The notes below the pieces were generated by a model. The model saw only the letters and a program-made list of their open reading frames with translations. It was not told the DNA's origin and made no database searches. From Cloeon dipterum (taxonomy: Eukaryota > Arthropoda > Insecta > Ephemeroptera > Baetidae): DNA of 64,000 nucleotides. The position numbers were made by a program, and so were the translations under genes. The stretch spans positions 22,995,883 through 23,059,882 of the forward strand of contig NC_088789.1 in NCBI RefSeq assembly GCF_949628265.1, read 5' to 3'. Below are positions 1-11,170 of the stretch, one piece after another; within the stretch, counting starts at the first letter, position 1; every line of letters begins with the position of its first letter.

Positions 1-284
1 TAATATGGAATTTCTTGCACAAAAAAATCGATCTTCCGGAAATTCCTGAAAAAAGTAATTGGAACATGGAAATCTTCAAGGTCGCATTTTTGCAATGGTA
101 GTCGCGGTTTTGAAAACAATACCCGGCTGGCTGGCGCGGCTCGCCAAATCTGGCGGCTGCGGCTGGCTGAAAATTCGAGCAAACACGGCGGCGCGGCTAG
201 GCTAGCTCAGATCTCTAATGTAAGGGACCACCACATAGAATGACATAATGGAATTTCATGTAAATTAACTTAATGCTTTTGAAA

Positions 285-1614
285 TAGAGCGTATTCAAGA
301 ACAGATTTTCGCATCTTGTCTTTCCAGTTCCGGTAAAAAGTTATTCCGGTTGTTTCCGGTTCTTGTTTAAGCTAACTCAGAGAAGATCCTGTCCGGTCCT
401 GTTCCGGTTAAAATATTTCCGGTTCCGTGTGAAAAACCGGAAAAGGACCGGATTCCGGTTTTCAATTTCGGTCTTCGGATCGGAGTTCGTTAAAACCCGC
501 ATTTTTCTTCAATTTTGCGTATGTTACGCATTTTTTCCGGAATATGAATATTTTGTATGGATAATTTTAGTTTGTGAATGTCTTTTTTCCCGTTTAGTTT
601 ATAGAGGAGAATTAGATAAATAAGCAATTACGCATCAACGAATATAATTCCAATAAGTTTTAAAACAAGAGTAAAAGTTTAAAATTACAAATATATAAAA
701 AATTGAACTATTTTTTAATATATGCTTTGGAAAATTAGAAAAGGTAAAAAAGTGGTCCCTTTACAAGTCTGAACTTAGCAGAAAATTTCATAGAGACTGG
801 TTTATATTTAAAGAATTCCACTTCACCTAAAAAAAGAAATTTTTCCTAAGTCGCTATTTTTGCAACTCGAAAACTCGGGTTCTGACTATCACAATTGTAA
901 AAACTATACTCGCCGCCGGACTTTTCTAGACCTACCCTGACCAGCATATGGGTTTAGAGGCACTTACCCATCACCCCTTAGTTGCTTTACTTCATCCCCC
1001 TCGAAAAGAGTAAAACATTTTAAAAATCTGGAAATTTGAATTGATTTGCACATAATTTTAAAATATTTTTATTTTTTAGTTTGAGAGAAGGGATGGGGTG
1101 GTTATGTAGATTCAATTTTGGATAGTTTAGAAATATTTTTAATCATAGAGGTAACATGGTAAAATTTTTGATATCAAAATTGGAGAGATGGGGTTGAAAG
1201 GGGATGTAAAAAAGCACCCCCTTAACACTTTGGCTAGTTAGTGGAGGCCAAGATGAGTCTAACGATGGTTAGTTGTTGAAATTCTGATGGTTAGAACCAA
1301 AGATTTGGAGGCGCAAAGAACCAAAAAATAGAAAAGTTACATGTTTATTTAAAATATTTGAAGTGGAATTTCACGAAAATTAAAATTAACAACACTCTGC
1401 AAATTAAGAAATTTTTAGCCTTCTTTTTTGCTTTGGGCCATAATTATTTTTATTATTTATTATTAGAAAATGAAAAAACCCGGAAAATTTTTTGATCAAT
1501 AAAAATCCTGTCCGGTCCTGTTCCGGATGAAATATTTCCGGTTCCGTTTGAAAAACCGGAACAGGACAAGATTCCGGTTTCCGGTTACGGTTTCTTGTCT
1601 TGGAATACGCTCTA
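285..1614. mobile_element. Non-autonomous hAT-like DNA transposon, 1330 bp
   Basis: The left end reads TAGAGCGTATTCAAGA and the right end, on the opposite strand, reads TAGAGCGTATTCCAAGACA, forming terminal inverted repeats. The flanks carry a perfect 8-bp direct repeat TTTTGAAA at 277-284 and 1615-1622. The paralogous site in copy B (about 10505-10515) has a single TTTTGAAA and no insert, so the ends are exact. An 8-bp target duplication and this type of end are characteristic of the hAT superfamily. No transposase reading frame is visible. Internal TTCCGG-rich subterminal repeats occur near both ends (about 385-465 and 1505-1580). A foldback repeat is nested inside. Confidence 0.88.
860..1320. 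repeat. Foldback repeat, copy 1 (nested in the hAT-like element)
   Basis: The left arm (about 860-1000: a CTCGGGTTCTGACTATCA-like start, then GACC...CTGACCAGC and cattaccCC-rich sequence) is the imperfect reverse complement of the right arm (about 1200-1320, ending in GATTTGGAGGCGCAAAG). Two further copies occur at 6890-7351 and 9842-10229. There is no coding potential; it looks like an old foldback MITE. Confidence 0.7.
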
Positions 1615-2409
1615 TTTTGAAACCTTAGATCTTTACCATTATTATCTTGCAGCATTAATGCATTTATAAATGGACAATGGTTTCTGTTTTATTATTTTGG
1701 GAGCTTAAGATACTGCAGGCTATGGGTTATCCTTTTGCATGCATTATGGAAAAATCAGCTTGCTATGGTAATCAAAGGGGTTGCTTAAATGTTAAATAAA
1801 AATTGTTTTTTTTTTAGTTTGAAGGCCAGTTTTTTAAGACAAATAATTACATGGTATCTTTAATTCTTTTCAAAACTCTAAATTTTAGTGAAACATAGCA
1901 GGATCAGTAACTGACACACACCGTGTTCCTAACCCAAGCAATGATTGGAATGGTTTGGATGAGTCTCAATTCATGATTAATTATGCTGTTAGCTCATAAT
2001 GTTCAGGGGCAGAATGCCTACTGACTCACTTTACATTGCCAACTTAAGCACATTCAGATCTGGGAAAATGTGAAAGTAGTCTTAATCCCTGCTTGCTGGT
2101 TTAACACTTGATGTCACGCGTGTGATTTTATCACGTTTGTCATTTTGATAAGACCCCAAATGCAGAGAAAAGGGGTTTATTTGCAAATTTATTTAGTTCA
2201 CATGGCTTGTTGCCACCTGCGGTTGGAGTAGGATTGCCTTGCTCAGTAAAGAAATTGTTACATTAATCCAAAAATAATGGAATGCAAGGCCAAATTTGAT
2301 ATCAATTAATTTGGTTTGAGAAAGGAGTTGACTCTGCGCCATGCTTTTGAAGGCCAAGGAATTATTTGCTTTAGAATCTCGCACTCGGGTTATTTTAACC
2401 GCATTAGAG

Positions 2410-5400
2410 TCAAAATACTCTATCTTGGAAGCCGCCATCGAGGGTGCTTGAAGGTTTTGCCTGGGCCCTTTGCTGTGAAGGGGCAGGCCGCATGATCCCT
2501 GGTCTGCGAGGTGGCGCGAGATATTCAAACATGCTATGTGTGTGCTGAGCTAGCATGCTAGACAAGTCAGTTGGAAATGGCTCTGTCCAGAAGAAATCGT
2601 GATTCAAAGCAACATTGCTGTCAACTCGCTTTTCTGGGTCCAGCATCAACAGCTTGTCCAGTAGGTCACATGCGTAAGGGTCCTTCAGGTACGGCTTCAG
2701 GCGTTCTTTGACCTTGCGCTTTTGGCCAGGCGGCAACACGACTTTCTTAAACGATTCTAGCGACTCAACGTCAGGCCAAACATCAGTTGTGATGGAGCCA
2801 CAGAGCTGGCAGATGAGAGTGAGCTGATGTATTTCAGTACTCCCCTGTGAAATGAACACCAGAACACAATGAACCAAAGTTAGAAGAACATTTGACTGTT
2901 AACCAAATTTTTGTTACAAATACACCATATTAATAGTGACACTTGATTTGCCTAAAAATGGAATGCCAAAATGCAGTTAGAGGAATTGCATTGAGGCTTT
3001 ACTGCCCAAAACAAAATTAGGTTGCAATATTGGAATGCCCTAATTCAGATGAGTTTGCAAAATCAATTTTATTTATCAATATGTTCTTGAACAAAATGCG
3101 TTTCGATTTAAAAGATTTGTTTTTTTTTTTGCTCTTTTTATCCTTGTCCGTCCGAGGACCGGGAAGGGCGCGCACTGCACTAGCACGAATGCTGAAACCC
3201 GGGTCCCAATAACACCGCGAACGGATAACATGGGCGCACCAGGCCGCACAGGGACCCAGCCCACTGAAGGGCCACTTGCCTCTGCACCGAGGACTGCATT
3301 GAAACGCTAGACATTTGTCCCGTGAAGCCAAATCACGCATGCTGGAAAGGTGCAAACCAGCAAGTAGCGAGTCGGCGCCGGTGCGCCTCCCAGCCCGTCG
3401 AGCAATTTGAGCAATTCGAGTCACTAAACTAACCACTTTTTGCCATCTCTGACATTGGGTAGCCAGTTTTAGATCTCCGAACTGCTCAAATACCTCACAT
3501 TGCTTTGACACTCCTGAGAGTGCCTTAACAATGCGAGCCAACGGGCTGGTCTAATTGTTTATTGCATTTAATCTCGCTTCTAAATTTAATTGTAGCAGTG
3601 GAGACTTTCTGGCCCTAAAGTCTCAATGTTAGTAGTTGGCCTCATTCAGGATCAAGGGTAATGTGATTTTGTTATTCCTGAAATATTTCTATCAGGTGCC
3701 AAAACAGCTAGCAGTAAGAAGTAGAAACGTGCCTTTTAGCTCGTACATTGATCTAGCTCAGAGGCATTATAAGTAACCAAACTGAGGCCTTGAATAAACC
3801 ACAGGAGACTATTTAAAAACGGTAAAAAATTGCCCAAATTTGAAGTCTTGGTTATGCAAAAAGATCCCAAAAATGAACGAAAACCTTCCAGCCTTATGGG
3901 CCCCAAGTCAAGGCCCTCCGGGATTTATTCCTTCTCTCGGCCGTGAACATCCATCACTGGTATATAAACCCCATCAGTTGAACTTTCTACCATAAATGCT
4001 CAAAATTTGGGCATTTTAATATTAACCGTTCAAATTTCAGGAACTCTACGACTACACTATTCCTTTTACAGCCATTCCAGGTATTTTATAAATGTTTCAG
4101 AAAAAACATGAAGATCCAAAGAATAATAATATCCTATCATACTGCATGTAGTTTATCTTACCTGCATTATGGGGCTCCTAGTCCACATTTCAGCCATTAT
4201 GCATCCAGCTCCCCATAGGTCCACAGGAGGTCCGTAATTTCGCTCGCCAAGCAGCAGTTCAGGCGGGCGATACCATAAGGTCACCACACGATTTGTGTAT
4301 CTGGGAGGGAAATTAGCTTTGTTAAGAGTAATTATTGCTAGTGCAAGGAATATTACCTGTTCTGCTGCCCACTTGTAGAGACAGTGAACGCTCTAGACAA
4401 TCCAAAATCGGCCAATTTGAGAATGCCTTTTTTGGTCATAAGTATATTGGCAGTCTTTAAATCTCTATGCAGTACCTGAAAAATGAATCATATTTCAGTT
4501 TTGTTTTGTTAAGAATTCCTCATTGTCAGTAGAGGAAAAATTGCGCGCATGGCTCAACATACTCGTTTTCCTTGTTGAGGAAAAGGGCAACAATCAATTC
4601 AACAATAAGTTTTGGTGTTTGTTAAGCGATGCGCAATTTCTGTACTTCCAAAATGGATACAAAGAGGGGAACTTTCTGATTTTTACCTTGTTGCTGTGGA
4701 TGTAATAAAGGCCATTCAACAACTGTTGCATCACCATTTTTATTTCGCCCATGCTAAATTTGACGTTGACATTTGAGAGAAGACCAGCAAGGTCATGCTC
4801 ACAAAACTCAAAAACATAGTAGAAATTAGGGATGTATTTGTTTTCTCGAGATGCTGAAAGAGGAACAAATGACAACAAATACTTGAAAGAGTGTTGAGTA
4901 AATACGTACGTTTTGTGCGGCATACCTCGATGAGATCCACAACATTCTCGTGCTTGAGATTTTGCAGGATTTTCAGCTCTCTCAAGGCCGTGATTGGGTA
5001 CTGCAAGAATAACAAGATGATAGCATGAAGTACCACAAATTCAATCGCCTGTAAAATTGCGCATCGCACAACACCTTAACTCAATTTTCTTCATTGCAGG
5101 AAAAGATCAAGCATCAATCGATTCATCATTAACAATTAGTTTGTGGTGCAATGCACAATTTGATCTCCACCAGGGGGTATCGCCAGAATTTTACACCAAG
5201 GCTAAGTGCATGCAAACGTGAATTTCCTTGTTGCAAGAAAAGGTGAACAATCTATTTGACAGTGAAAATTTGAGTGTTTGTTGAACGTTGCGCAATTTTA
5301 CCAGGACCAGGACGAAATTAAGGACTGATCACCACTAAAAGGCTTTCTATCTATACACTCTGATGCTGAAATTAATTTATTATTTGAAACCCAAAATTTT

Positions 5401-6027
5401 CAAGCCCGTATTTAACATGTTCACTTTGCTAACTTAGATAAAAAAACCATCCAAGGGCTGCTCTTAAAGGAACACCAAATGTCAAGGTACTCTCTACACC
5501 CCACACAAGAGGACTCACGCTTTCCGATCACTCACACTTGTTGCTCTGATGGGAAAGAATCATAATACCCTTCCCAGAGAGAAGTGTGCGTTGGTCGAAA
5601 AGTGTGTCTTCCATTCCACATTCACAAAAATGATCCAATTCAAAATAAAAATGGCACAAAAATAGTTCCTTACTCCTTCTTTCTCATTCTCCATCAGCAC
5701 CTTTTTTAAAGCCACAAATTTCAGCGGGTTTTTCCTGTCTCTTGCCTTAAAGACTTCACTGAAAGAGAAAATTAATTCAAATTTACAATGGTATTTGAGA
5801 AACCACTCAACTAACCCAAAGGTCCCCTGTCCGATTTTGGCGACCTTTTCGTATTTCACCACGTCCTGACAATATGGGAAATTGCAGTTCTCCATGTATT
5901 TTTCTTTGTCCTTCATTTGACAGAGCAATCCTGACGCTATGAGTGGGTCATCGCTACTGGAAGAGCTATTGGAACTGGAGGAGCCGGACGGGCGTCCACT
6001 GCTGGTGCTGGCACTAGTAGAAGCCAT
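2410..6027 (-). CDS. CDK9: Cyclin-dependent kinase 9 (P-TEFb kinase), copy A
   Basis: Seven coding exons: 6027-5816, 5758-5674, 5000-4910, 4853-4687, 4475-4357, 4300-4162 and 2844-2410 (1248 nt, 415 aa). CDK9 with cyclin T forms P-TEFb, which phosphorylates the Pol II CTD, DSIF and NELF in the nucleus to release paused polymerase. Visible motifs: Ser-rich N-terminus, glycine loop IGQGTFGEV, VALKK lysine, the cyclin-binding PITALRE helix, [10 protein letters not shown] catalytic loop, DFG, T-loop [16 protein letters not shown] with the activating Thr, the basic KRKVKERL motif, and a FEYLAPPRR tail. All catalytic residues are kept. Compared with copy B and the usual family sequence it has drifted: HRDLKTANI rather than [17 protein letters not shown] rather than DFGLARAF, and YPITALRE rather than FPITALRE. 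Possible poly(A) signals (AATAAA, minus strand) lie at 2176-2181 and 2188-2193. The last intron (2845-4161) holds a SINE-like insert. Confidence 0.95.
3120..3551 (-). mobile_element. SINE-like retroposon with poly(A) tail, in the last intron of CDK9 copy A
   Basis: A GC-rich unit ends (minus strand) in a poly(A) run at about 3118-3130 and is absent from the equivalent intron position of copy B (about 11878). A second nearly full copy lies at 29503-29884 and a 3' fragment at 46741-46900. On the minus strand the stretch TAGTTTAGTGA resembles a Pol III box A; a convincing box B was not found. The reading frame through it (174 aa) is not shared as protein by the other copies, so I do not call it coding. 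Confidence 0.75.
5213..5314. mobile_element. AATT-targeting MITE, left-truncated, copy-A specific
   Basis: The stretch matches the full MITE at 10890-11039 (shared core AATTTCCTTGTTGCAAG and right end ACCAGGACCAGGACG) but lacks the left terminal repeat. Copy B at about 13435-13445 reads TGCATGCAAATTAAGGAC with no insert, so this insertion postdates the duplication. It lies in the intron between CDK9-A coding exons 2 and 3. Older, degraded relatives occur in introns of both copies (about 4510-4650 and 12700-12830; 5042-5175 and 13255-13395). Confidence 0.75.
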
Positions 6028-6418
6028 TTCTCAAAGTTGAAATATTATTTCTCCTTCGCGATTCTCAAGCTCAGCTGTGAGGGTGTAAGAGGGGTTCCTG
6101 TGTACAGATGTATACATAAAAACATAAATGTTTGACGGTTGACGTTATAGTAGCATACCGAGGCATAAACAATCATAATGAAAAAATAGTAGTTTCTGTC
6201 GGGTTACACATCTTGCCATATTGTACATACTTATGTAATACAATATATTCTCGCGGTTCGCCTCCCTATTCGGCGGCCGATCTAAGCTGTTTCGACGCCG
6301 AATATTTCGATTGAATACATGGGTACATATGTTCATTGCATACATAATGTCATCCAAAAATCGGCCAAATTATCTATTATATTATCTACTTTCTTTCCAT
6401 CTTCCAAGTACATATCGT

Positions 6419-7627
6419 TGTGGCAGCGGATTTTGCCGGTACATATCTGCGCGTGACAGCGAGCGGTAAAAGCCTGGCAACGAAAATGCCAGGGCGTGAA
6501 ATACCGCAGTATCATCTGCATGTTTCCAATTTTTTCAGGAGCATCAAAAAGCCGATTTACCACAACACAGCAACAGATAGAATGAAAATTGGTCGATATT
6601 TTGTATCAATCTGCACTATCATCCGGTTATTTTCATATGCTTTACCGATCATCAAAAAATATGCCTTATCTGCAAGATTCACTTGCTGGAACAAGGCAAT
6701 ATCGGGGCCATTATTTATCGTTGCCACTTACTCTGTTTCCACGAGATAATAATGTTTTACAGACATGCTACTTAATTTTTATGTAAAGTTTAATATATTT
6801 TTATGGATATTTATTATTTCATTCGTTGTATTTATTAAATTTCGGGGTCAACCTAATACACAGTCATATGAGATTTTTCGACTTTTTGTTTTCTTTGCAT
6901 CTCCAAATCTCGGGTTCTAACCATCAGAATCTTAAAAACTATCCACCGTTAGACTTGTCTCGACCTCCCCTGACCAGCTTAAGGGTGCTTACCCCCCATC
7001 ACCCTTCATCCCCATTATATTGCTACTATTTATCGATAATAAATTTTTTTGCATGCATCCTCTGGCCTTAAAAATAAATTTGAAATTGTCTAAAACTCCT
7101 TCTAAACTAACACCCCATCCCTTCTTTCAAACCGAAACAGACCAAATATTTTAAAAAAGCACATTAAATACAAAATCCGAGAGGTTTAAAATGTTTTTCT
7201 TTTTTTAAGGGGGTTGACGTATAGCAACTTAGGGGTGGAGGGTAAGCACCCCTAAACCCTTTAGCTGGTCAGGGGAGATCGAGACGAGTCCAACGGTGGG
7301 TAATTTTCGCTATTCTGATCTTTAGAACCCGCAGATTTCGAGTTGCAAAAGTAACATCATGCGCGCCTGGGCATGAGTTACTAGTAGGCTGTATTAATAT
7401 TGTTCTGGTTATTCTAATCACCCAAAAGATGGCTTCCTATGTTTGTAATGATGTTTAAAATTTCGTCAGGACGTCGGTCATTCCGAACAAAAACGATTTC
7501 GCGCGAAAACGTGTTAGGCAACGAAATTCAGATATTGCATGGTATTTCACGCCCTGGCATTTTCGTTGCCGGGCTTTAACGCTCGCTGCCACGCGCAGAT
7601 ACTGGCAAAATCCGCTGCCACAGCAAT
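6419..7627. repeat. Widely spaced inverted repeat (arms about 97 bp)
   Basis: The left arm 6419-6515 (TGGCAGCGGATTTTGCC ... GAAAATGCCAGGGCGTGAAA) is repeated as its reverse complement at about 7530-7627 (TTTCACGCCCTGGCATTTTC ... GGCAAAATCCGCTGCCA). The arms are about 90% identical and enclose about 1 kb that includes a foldback repeat. This fits a non-autonomous DNA element with long terminal inverted repeats, but no target duplication was recognised. Confidence 0.65.
6890..7351. repeat. Foldback repeat, copy 2
   Basis: Left arm begins TTTGCATCTCCAAATCTCGG; the right arm ends CAGATTTCGAGTTGCAAAAG. The arms pair over roughly 130 bp, including the CTGACCAGC / GCTGGTCAG and GGTGCTTACC / GGTAAGCACC segments. 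Same family as 860-1320 and 9842-10229. Confidence 0.75.
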
Positions 7628-8486
7628 ATATTTATACAGATCGCCCGCCCGGCAAAAAGCGGGGTGGTTAGGGCGTCGCGCTCACTTCTGACACCGACCA
7701 CTTGCTGACGCGTAAAACTGGCAGCCAAATGCACCCTCCCCCGAGTGATCGGAGAGCCTGCATTTGGGCTTCCTCTGATATGGTTTTATATAAATATACA
7801 TAAATGTATCATACATACCAAATTTGATGATCTCCAAAACAACGTGTGACCCCACGTGTTATTGCCGTGGCGACTATCGAATGGTCTAATCGTCTTTTTT
7901 TGGAAATACAAAAAGAGAGATGCCTCGGTGTTGCAGGCAATCAAGTCCCTGACAAAGGCATAGAGCGAGAGAGAGCTGAGCGAGGTGCACGTGCGACAAA
8001 GGAGAGCGAAACTTCGAAACTGACGCGATGAGGGTTACTTCCAAAGTGATCGGCTCACAACGCATTTTTCCCCTCCCTTTGAAGCAATAACATTTTTCTT
8101 TTGCTTCCCGTTCCGCTCTGCAAGACACCAAAAATGGACAAAAGGGTATTTTGGTTGTCATCCCTACCGCCCTCACAAAAATTCCACTGGCTATACACCT
8201 GTAACTCTGCGAACAACTATTTTCAGATACAACCAATAAATAAATTTTTAGAAATACATGTTGCTTCGAGCATCTACAACCTTGCAAGCACAAAAATATC
8301 CGCCTGAACAACATGGGTGGCTTGAGTCCCTGCAGCTCTATTGAAACAGCTCACACATTTATACACATATTTTTTCTTTTGCTTCTCCCAATCCTCAGGA
8401 ATCAATATGTTTTCGATAAAAGGATGCGAACAGAAGGAGAGGGCCCAACTAAAGTGCTGCTTCTTCATACCTATAGTAAAATCTAA

Positions 8487-8622
8487 AACGGGGTGCACTG
8501 CAACCCTTTTCATTTTTCCGAAATGTGCCGAGTAAAATTGAATAAAAGCGTTTTTTTAATTATGAAACGGGGTGCATACTGCACACCATTTCAGTTTTAT
8601 GAAATGTAACGAGAAAGACGAG
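8487..8622. repeat. Two-copy direct repeat
   Basis: The segments at about 8487-8539 and 8571-8622 share an AAACGGGGTGCA...CTGCA start, a TTTTCAT/TTTCAG..TTT middle and GAAATGTR-CGAG end. This is a local tandem duplication about 85 bp apart with no evident function. Confidence 0.6.
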
Positions 8623-9579
8623 TAAACATTTTCACTATAGTTGTGAGAGATTATATATCTTCAGGAGGATAATTTACCTCACGATTCGATTTCAAAATCA
8701 AAATCACGCCTGCAAACATTTTTGCGATTAAAATGGAATAAAAAATATTTTGAATCGCACACCGTTGGATAGACCGCGAAGGAGGCTTTGTAATGAACGA
8801 AATGAAGTGTAAACATTATTGACACACCGTTTAAAATATCTTTCATGATATTTTGCAAAATCGTCGAAATTGAACTACTTTGATATTTTATAATTACAAG
8901 TTGAAGAGATTTAAAAACAAATAATACATAATTGTAAGTCGTTTTCGCAGAATTTCACTTCAAATTCAACGATAAAAATTGTAATCTATTGATAAATATT
9001 TAACTTTCGTCAACTTGAAGATCAGTTAAAAGAGCGCATTCCAGCCCGTTGAATTATTTTAGCGTTTCTGTTGAAAGGGTTATAGCATCACAATAAATTG
9101 TATGATAGGTTTTTTAAAATGTTTTTTTTGTAAGCAGCCCCAGAATACATTTTGGCAAGAAGTAATTTTGCTGCATGGCCCAACTTTTATATTTTTATTT
9201 ACTGTGCTGCTACGGAAGTGAAATAGTTAATAAGGTAAATATGTTGATCTAACAGTACTGAAAATATTAACTTCAAATTAAAAAATGTTGATTTTAAATT
9301 GAGAGCTTCAAATATTATGGGAAAACTGGAAATTGAAGGACATGGAATTGATGCAAATATGATGGCAACTATAAATCAACGGCCTCCTAAGTTGAAAGCT
9401 GGACTCTACACTCTGCCACTGGAATATTTCCTGACCGTATGTGCCATACAAGTAACGGCTAAAAAAATCACGTTTCTTAATTTTTTTCCACCAATTTTTT
9501 TCCAAAATTAACCTTTAAGAAGTTCATTAGGTTTCCCGAATTAATTAACTTATTTGTGCTTCCTATCAGTCAGCAAAAG

Positions 9580-9720
9580 CGTATCTCAAGACAGGTGAAC
9601 AAAACTGGTCCTTTTGTGGTTTTTCACATGGAACCAGATATATTTTAACCGGAAAAGAACCGGAAAGGATAATTTTAATAAACGAAAATTTTTTCGGTTT
9701 CTCTTATTCGGATGAAAATA
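9580..9720. mobile_element. Relic end of the hAT-like family
   Basis: AGCGTATCTCAAGACA at about 9580 resembles the TAGAGCGTATTCAAGA end of the element at 285-1614 and is followed by similar AACCGGAAAAGAACCGGAAA subterminal sequence. No matching right end is visible. As in the intact element, a foldback repeat lies a few hundred bases inside, so this may be a decayed copy of the same composite. Confidence 0.4.
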
Positions 9721-9841
9721 ATAATTACTATTCTCGCGCAGCAAAAGAAGCAAATTGAAAATTGTAGTGGGGTTTTATTAATAGTATTCTAGAAATTCCT
9801 CAACAAAAATAAAAAATGGCATTTTAATTTTTTTTGAGTTA

Positions 9842-10229
9842 TTTGCACCTCCAAATCTAGGGTTCTAACAATCAGAATTGAAAAAACTACTCACCAATTG
9901 ACTCATCCCGACCTCCACTAAGCAGCCAAAGCGTTTAGGGAGTGCTTACCACCATCCCCTTTCATCCCCATTGCTTCAATTTTAATTATAAAATTTTTTC
10001 ATGCTTCCTCTGTGGAATTTTATACCTAAACTCTTCAAAATTAACACCTCGTCCCAAAAACAGAACTTTTTAAGTCAAGGGAGTATAAGTATATGGTATA
10101 GAAACTTAGGGATGCAAGCTAAGCACCCTTAAACCCTTCAGCTAGTTAGGGAAGGTCGAGATAAGTTCTACGGTGGGTAGTTTTTTCAATTCTAACGGTT
10201 TGGACCTTATAGATTTCGAGTGGCAAAAA
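9842..10229. repeat. Foldback repeat, copy 3
   Basis: Left arm starts TTTGCACCTCCAAATCTAGG, right arm ends TAGATTTCGAGTGGCAAAAA. It is shorter in the centre than copies 1 and 2 but the arms align to both. Confidence 0.7.
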
Positions 10230-10889
10230 AACCAAACTTTGAAAAATTCCATTTTTTCAACGTAAATAATATTTATGGAATTTCATGAAAAAAATAGATC
10301 TAACTGAAATTTTCTGCAAAGTAATTGTTACATGGAAATCTTCAGGGTGACATTTTTGCAATACCCGGCTGGCTGGCGCGGCTCGCCAAATCTGGCGGCT
10401 GCGGCTGGCTCAAAATTCGAGCGTGGCTCGGCTCGCTCAGACTTCTAATGTAAGGGACCACCACATAGAAGACATAATTTAATTTCATATAAATTAACTT
10501 AATGCTTTTGAAACCTGAGATATTTACCAATATTATCTTGGAGAATTAATGCATTTATAAATGGACAATGGTTTGTTTTATTATTTTGGGAGCTTAAGAT
10601 ACTGCAGGCTATGGGTTATCCTCGTGCATGCATTATGGAAAAATCAGCTTGCTATGGTAATCAAAGGGGTTGCTTAAATATGTTAAATAAAAATTGTTTT
10701 TTTTAGTTCGAAGGCCAGTTTTTTTAACACAAATAATTACATGGTCTCTTTAACTCCTTTCAAAACTCTACATTTTAGTGAAACATAGCAGAATCAGTAA
10801 CTGACACACACCGTGTTCCTAACCCAAGCAATGATTGGAATGGTTCAGATGAGTCTCATTCAATTATTGCCTTGCTCAGTAAAGAAATT

Positions 10890-11039
10890 CGTCCTGGTCC
10901 CGGCAAAATTGCGTAACTTTCAACAACCAAACGCGAATTTCCTTGTTGCAAGAAAAGGACAACAATCAATTCGACAGTGAAAATTTGGGTGTTTGTTGAA
11001 CGTTGCGCAATTTTGCCGGGACCAGGACGAATTGTTACA
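10890..11039. mobile_element. Intact 150-bp MITE with AATT target duplication
   Basis: The ends are inverted repeats: CGTCCTGGTCCCGGCAAAAT at the left and the reverse complement at the right (ATTTTGCCGGGACCAGGACG). AATT is duplicated at 10886-10889 and 11040-11043. The paralogous position in copy A (about 2247-2258, AAGAAATTGTTACAT) is the empty site with one AATT. Relatives occur at 5213-5314, 22708-22803 and 46920-47062. Too small to encode anything. Confidence 0.9.
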
Positions 11040-11170
11040 TTCAATCAATAATAATGGAATGCAAGGTAAAATTTGATATCAATTAATTTGGTTTGAGAAA
11101 GGAGTAGATTCTGCGCCATGCTTTTCAAGGCAAAGGAATTTGCACTCAGGTTATTTTAACCGCATTAGAG

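Larger units (their letters stand above)
1..6135. repeat. CDK9 segmental duplication, copy A
   Basis: This block is paralogous to about 10270-14275. Matching stretches include the GC-rich CGGCTGGCTGGCGCGGCTCG segment (about 127 and 10368), the 3' flank around 1650-2200, all CDK9 exons and introns, and the 5' flank to about 6135. The left edge runs off the window. Copy A is longer because it carries a 1.33 kb hAT-like element, a SINE-like insert and an extra MITE that copy B lacks, so the duplication predates those insertions. Confidence 0.9.
6136..10269. other. Spacer between the CDK9 copies; no gene seen
   Basis: This 4.1 kb stretch has only short, unsupported reading frames. It contains an inverted repeat (6419-7627), two foldback repeats (6890-7351, 9842-10229), a tandem repeat (8487-8622) and a relic hAT-like end near 9580. 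A stretch at about 7665-7690 (GTGGTTAGGGCGTCGCGCTC) vaguely resembles the 5' half of a tRNA but has no matching 3' half. Confidence 0.7.

Noticed and set aside
3017-3541. 174-aa open frame on the minus strand in CDK9-A's last intron
   Set aside because: It lies in the SINE-like insert; the frame is not kept in the copies at 29503 and 46741.
7640-7740. tRNA-like stretch GTGGTTAGGGCGTCGCGCTC
   Set aside because: No acceptor stem, no box B and no anticodon arm could be drawn.
8101-8535. Short frames on both strands between the CDK9 copies as a possible small gene
   Set aside because: No splice-supported extension, no recognisable domain and overlap with repeats.
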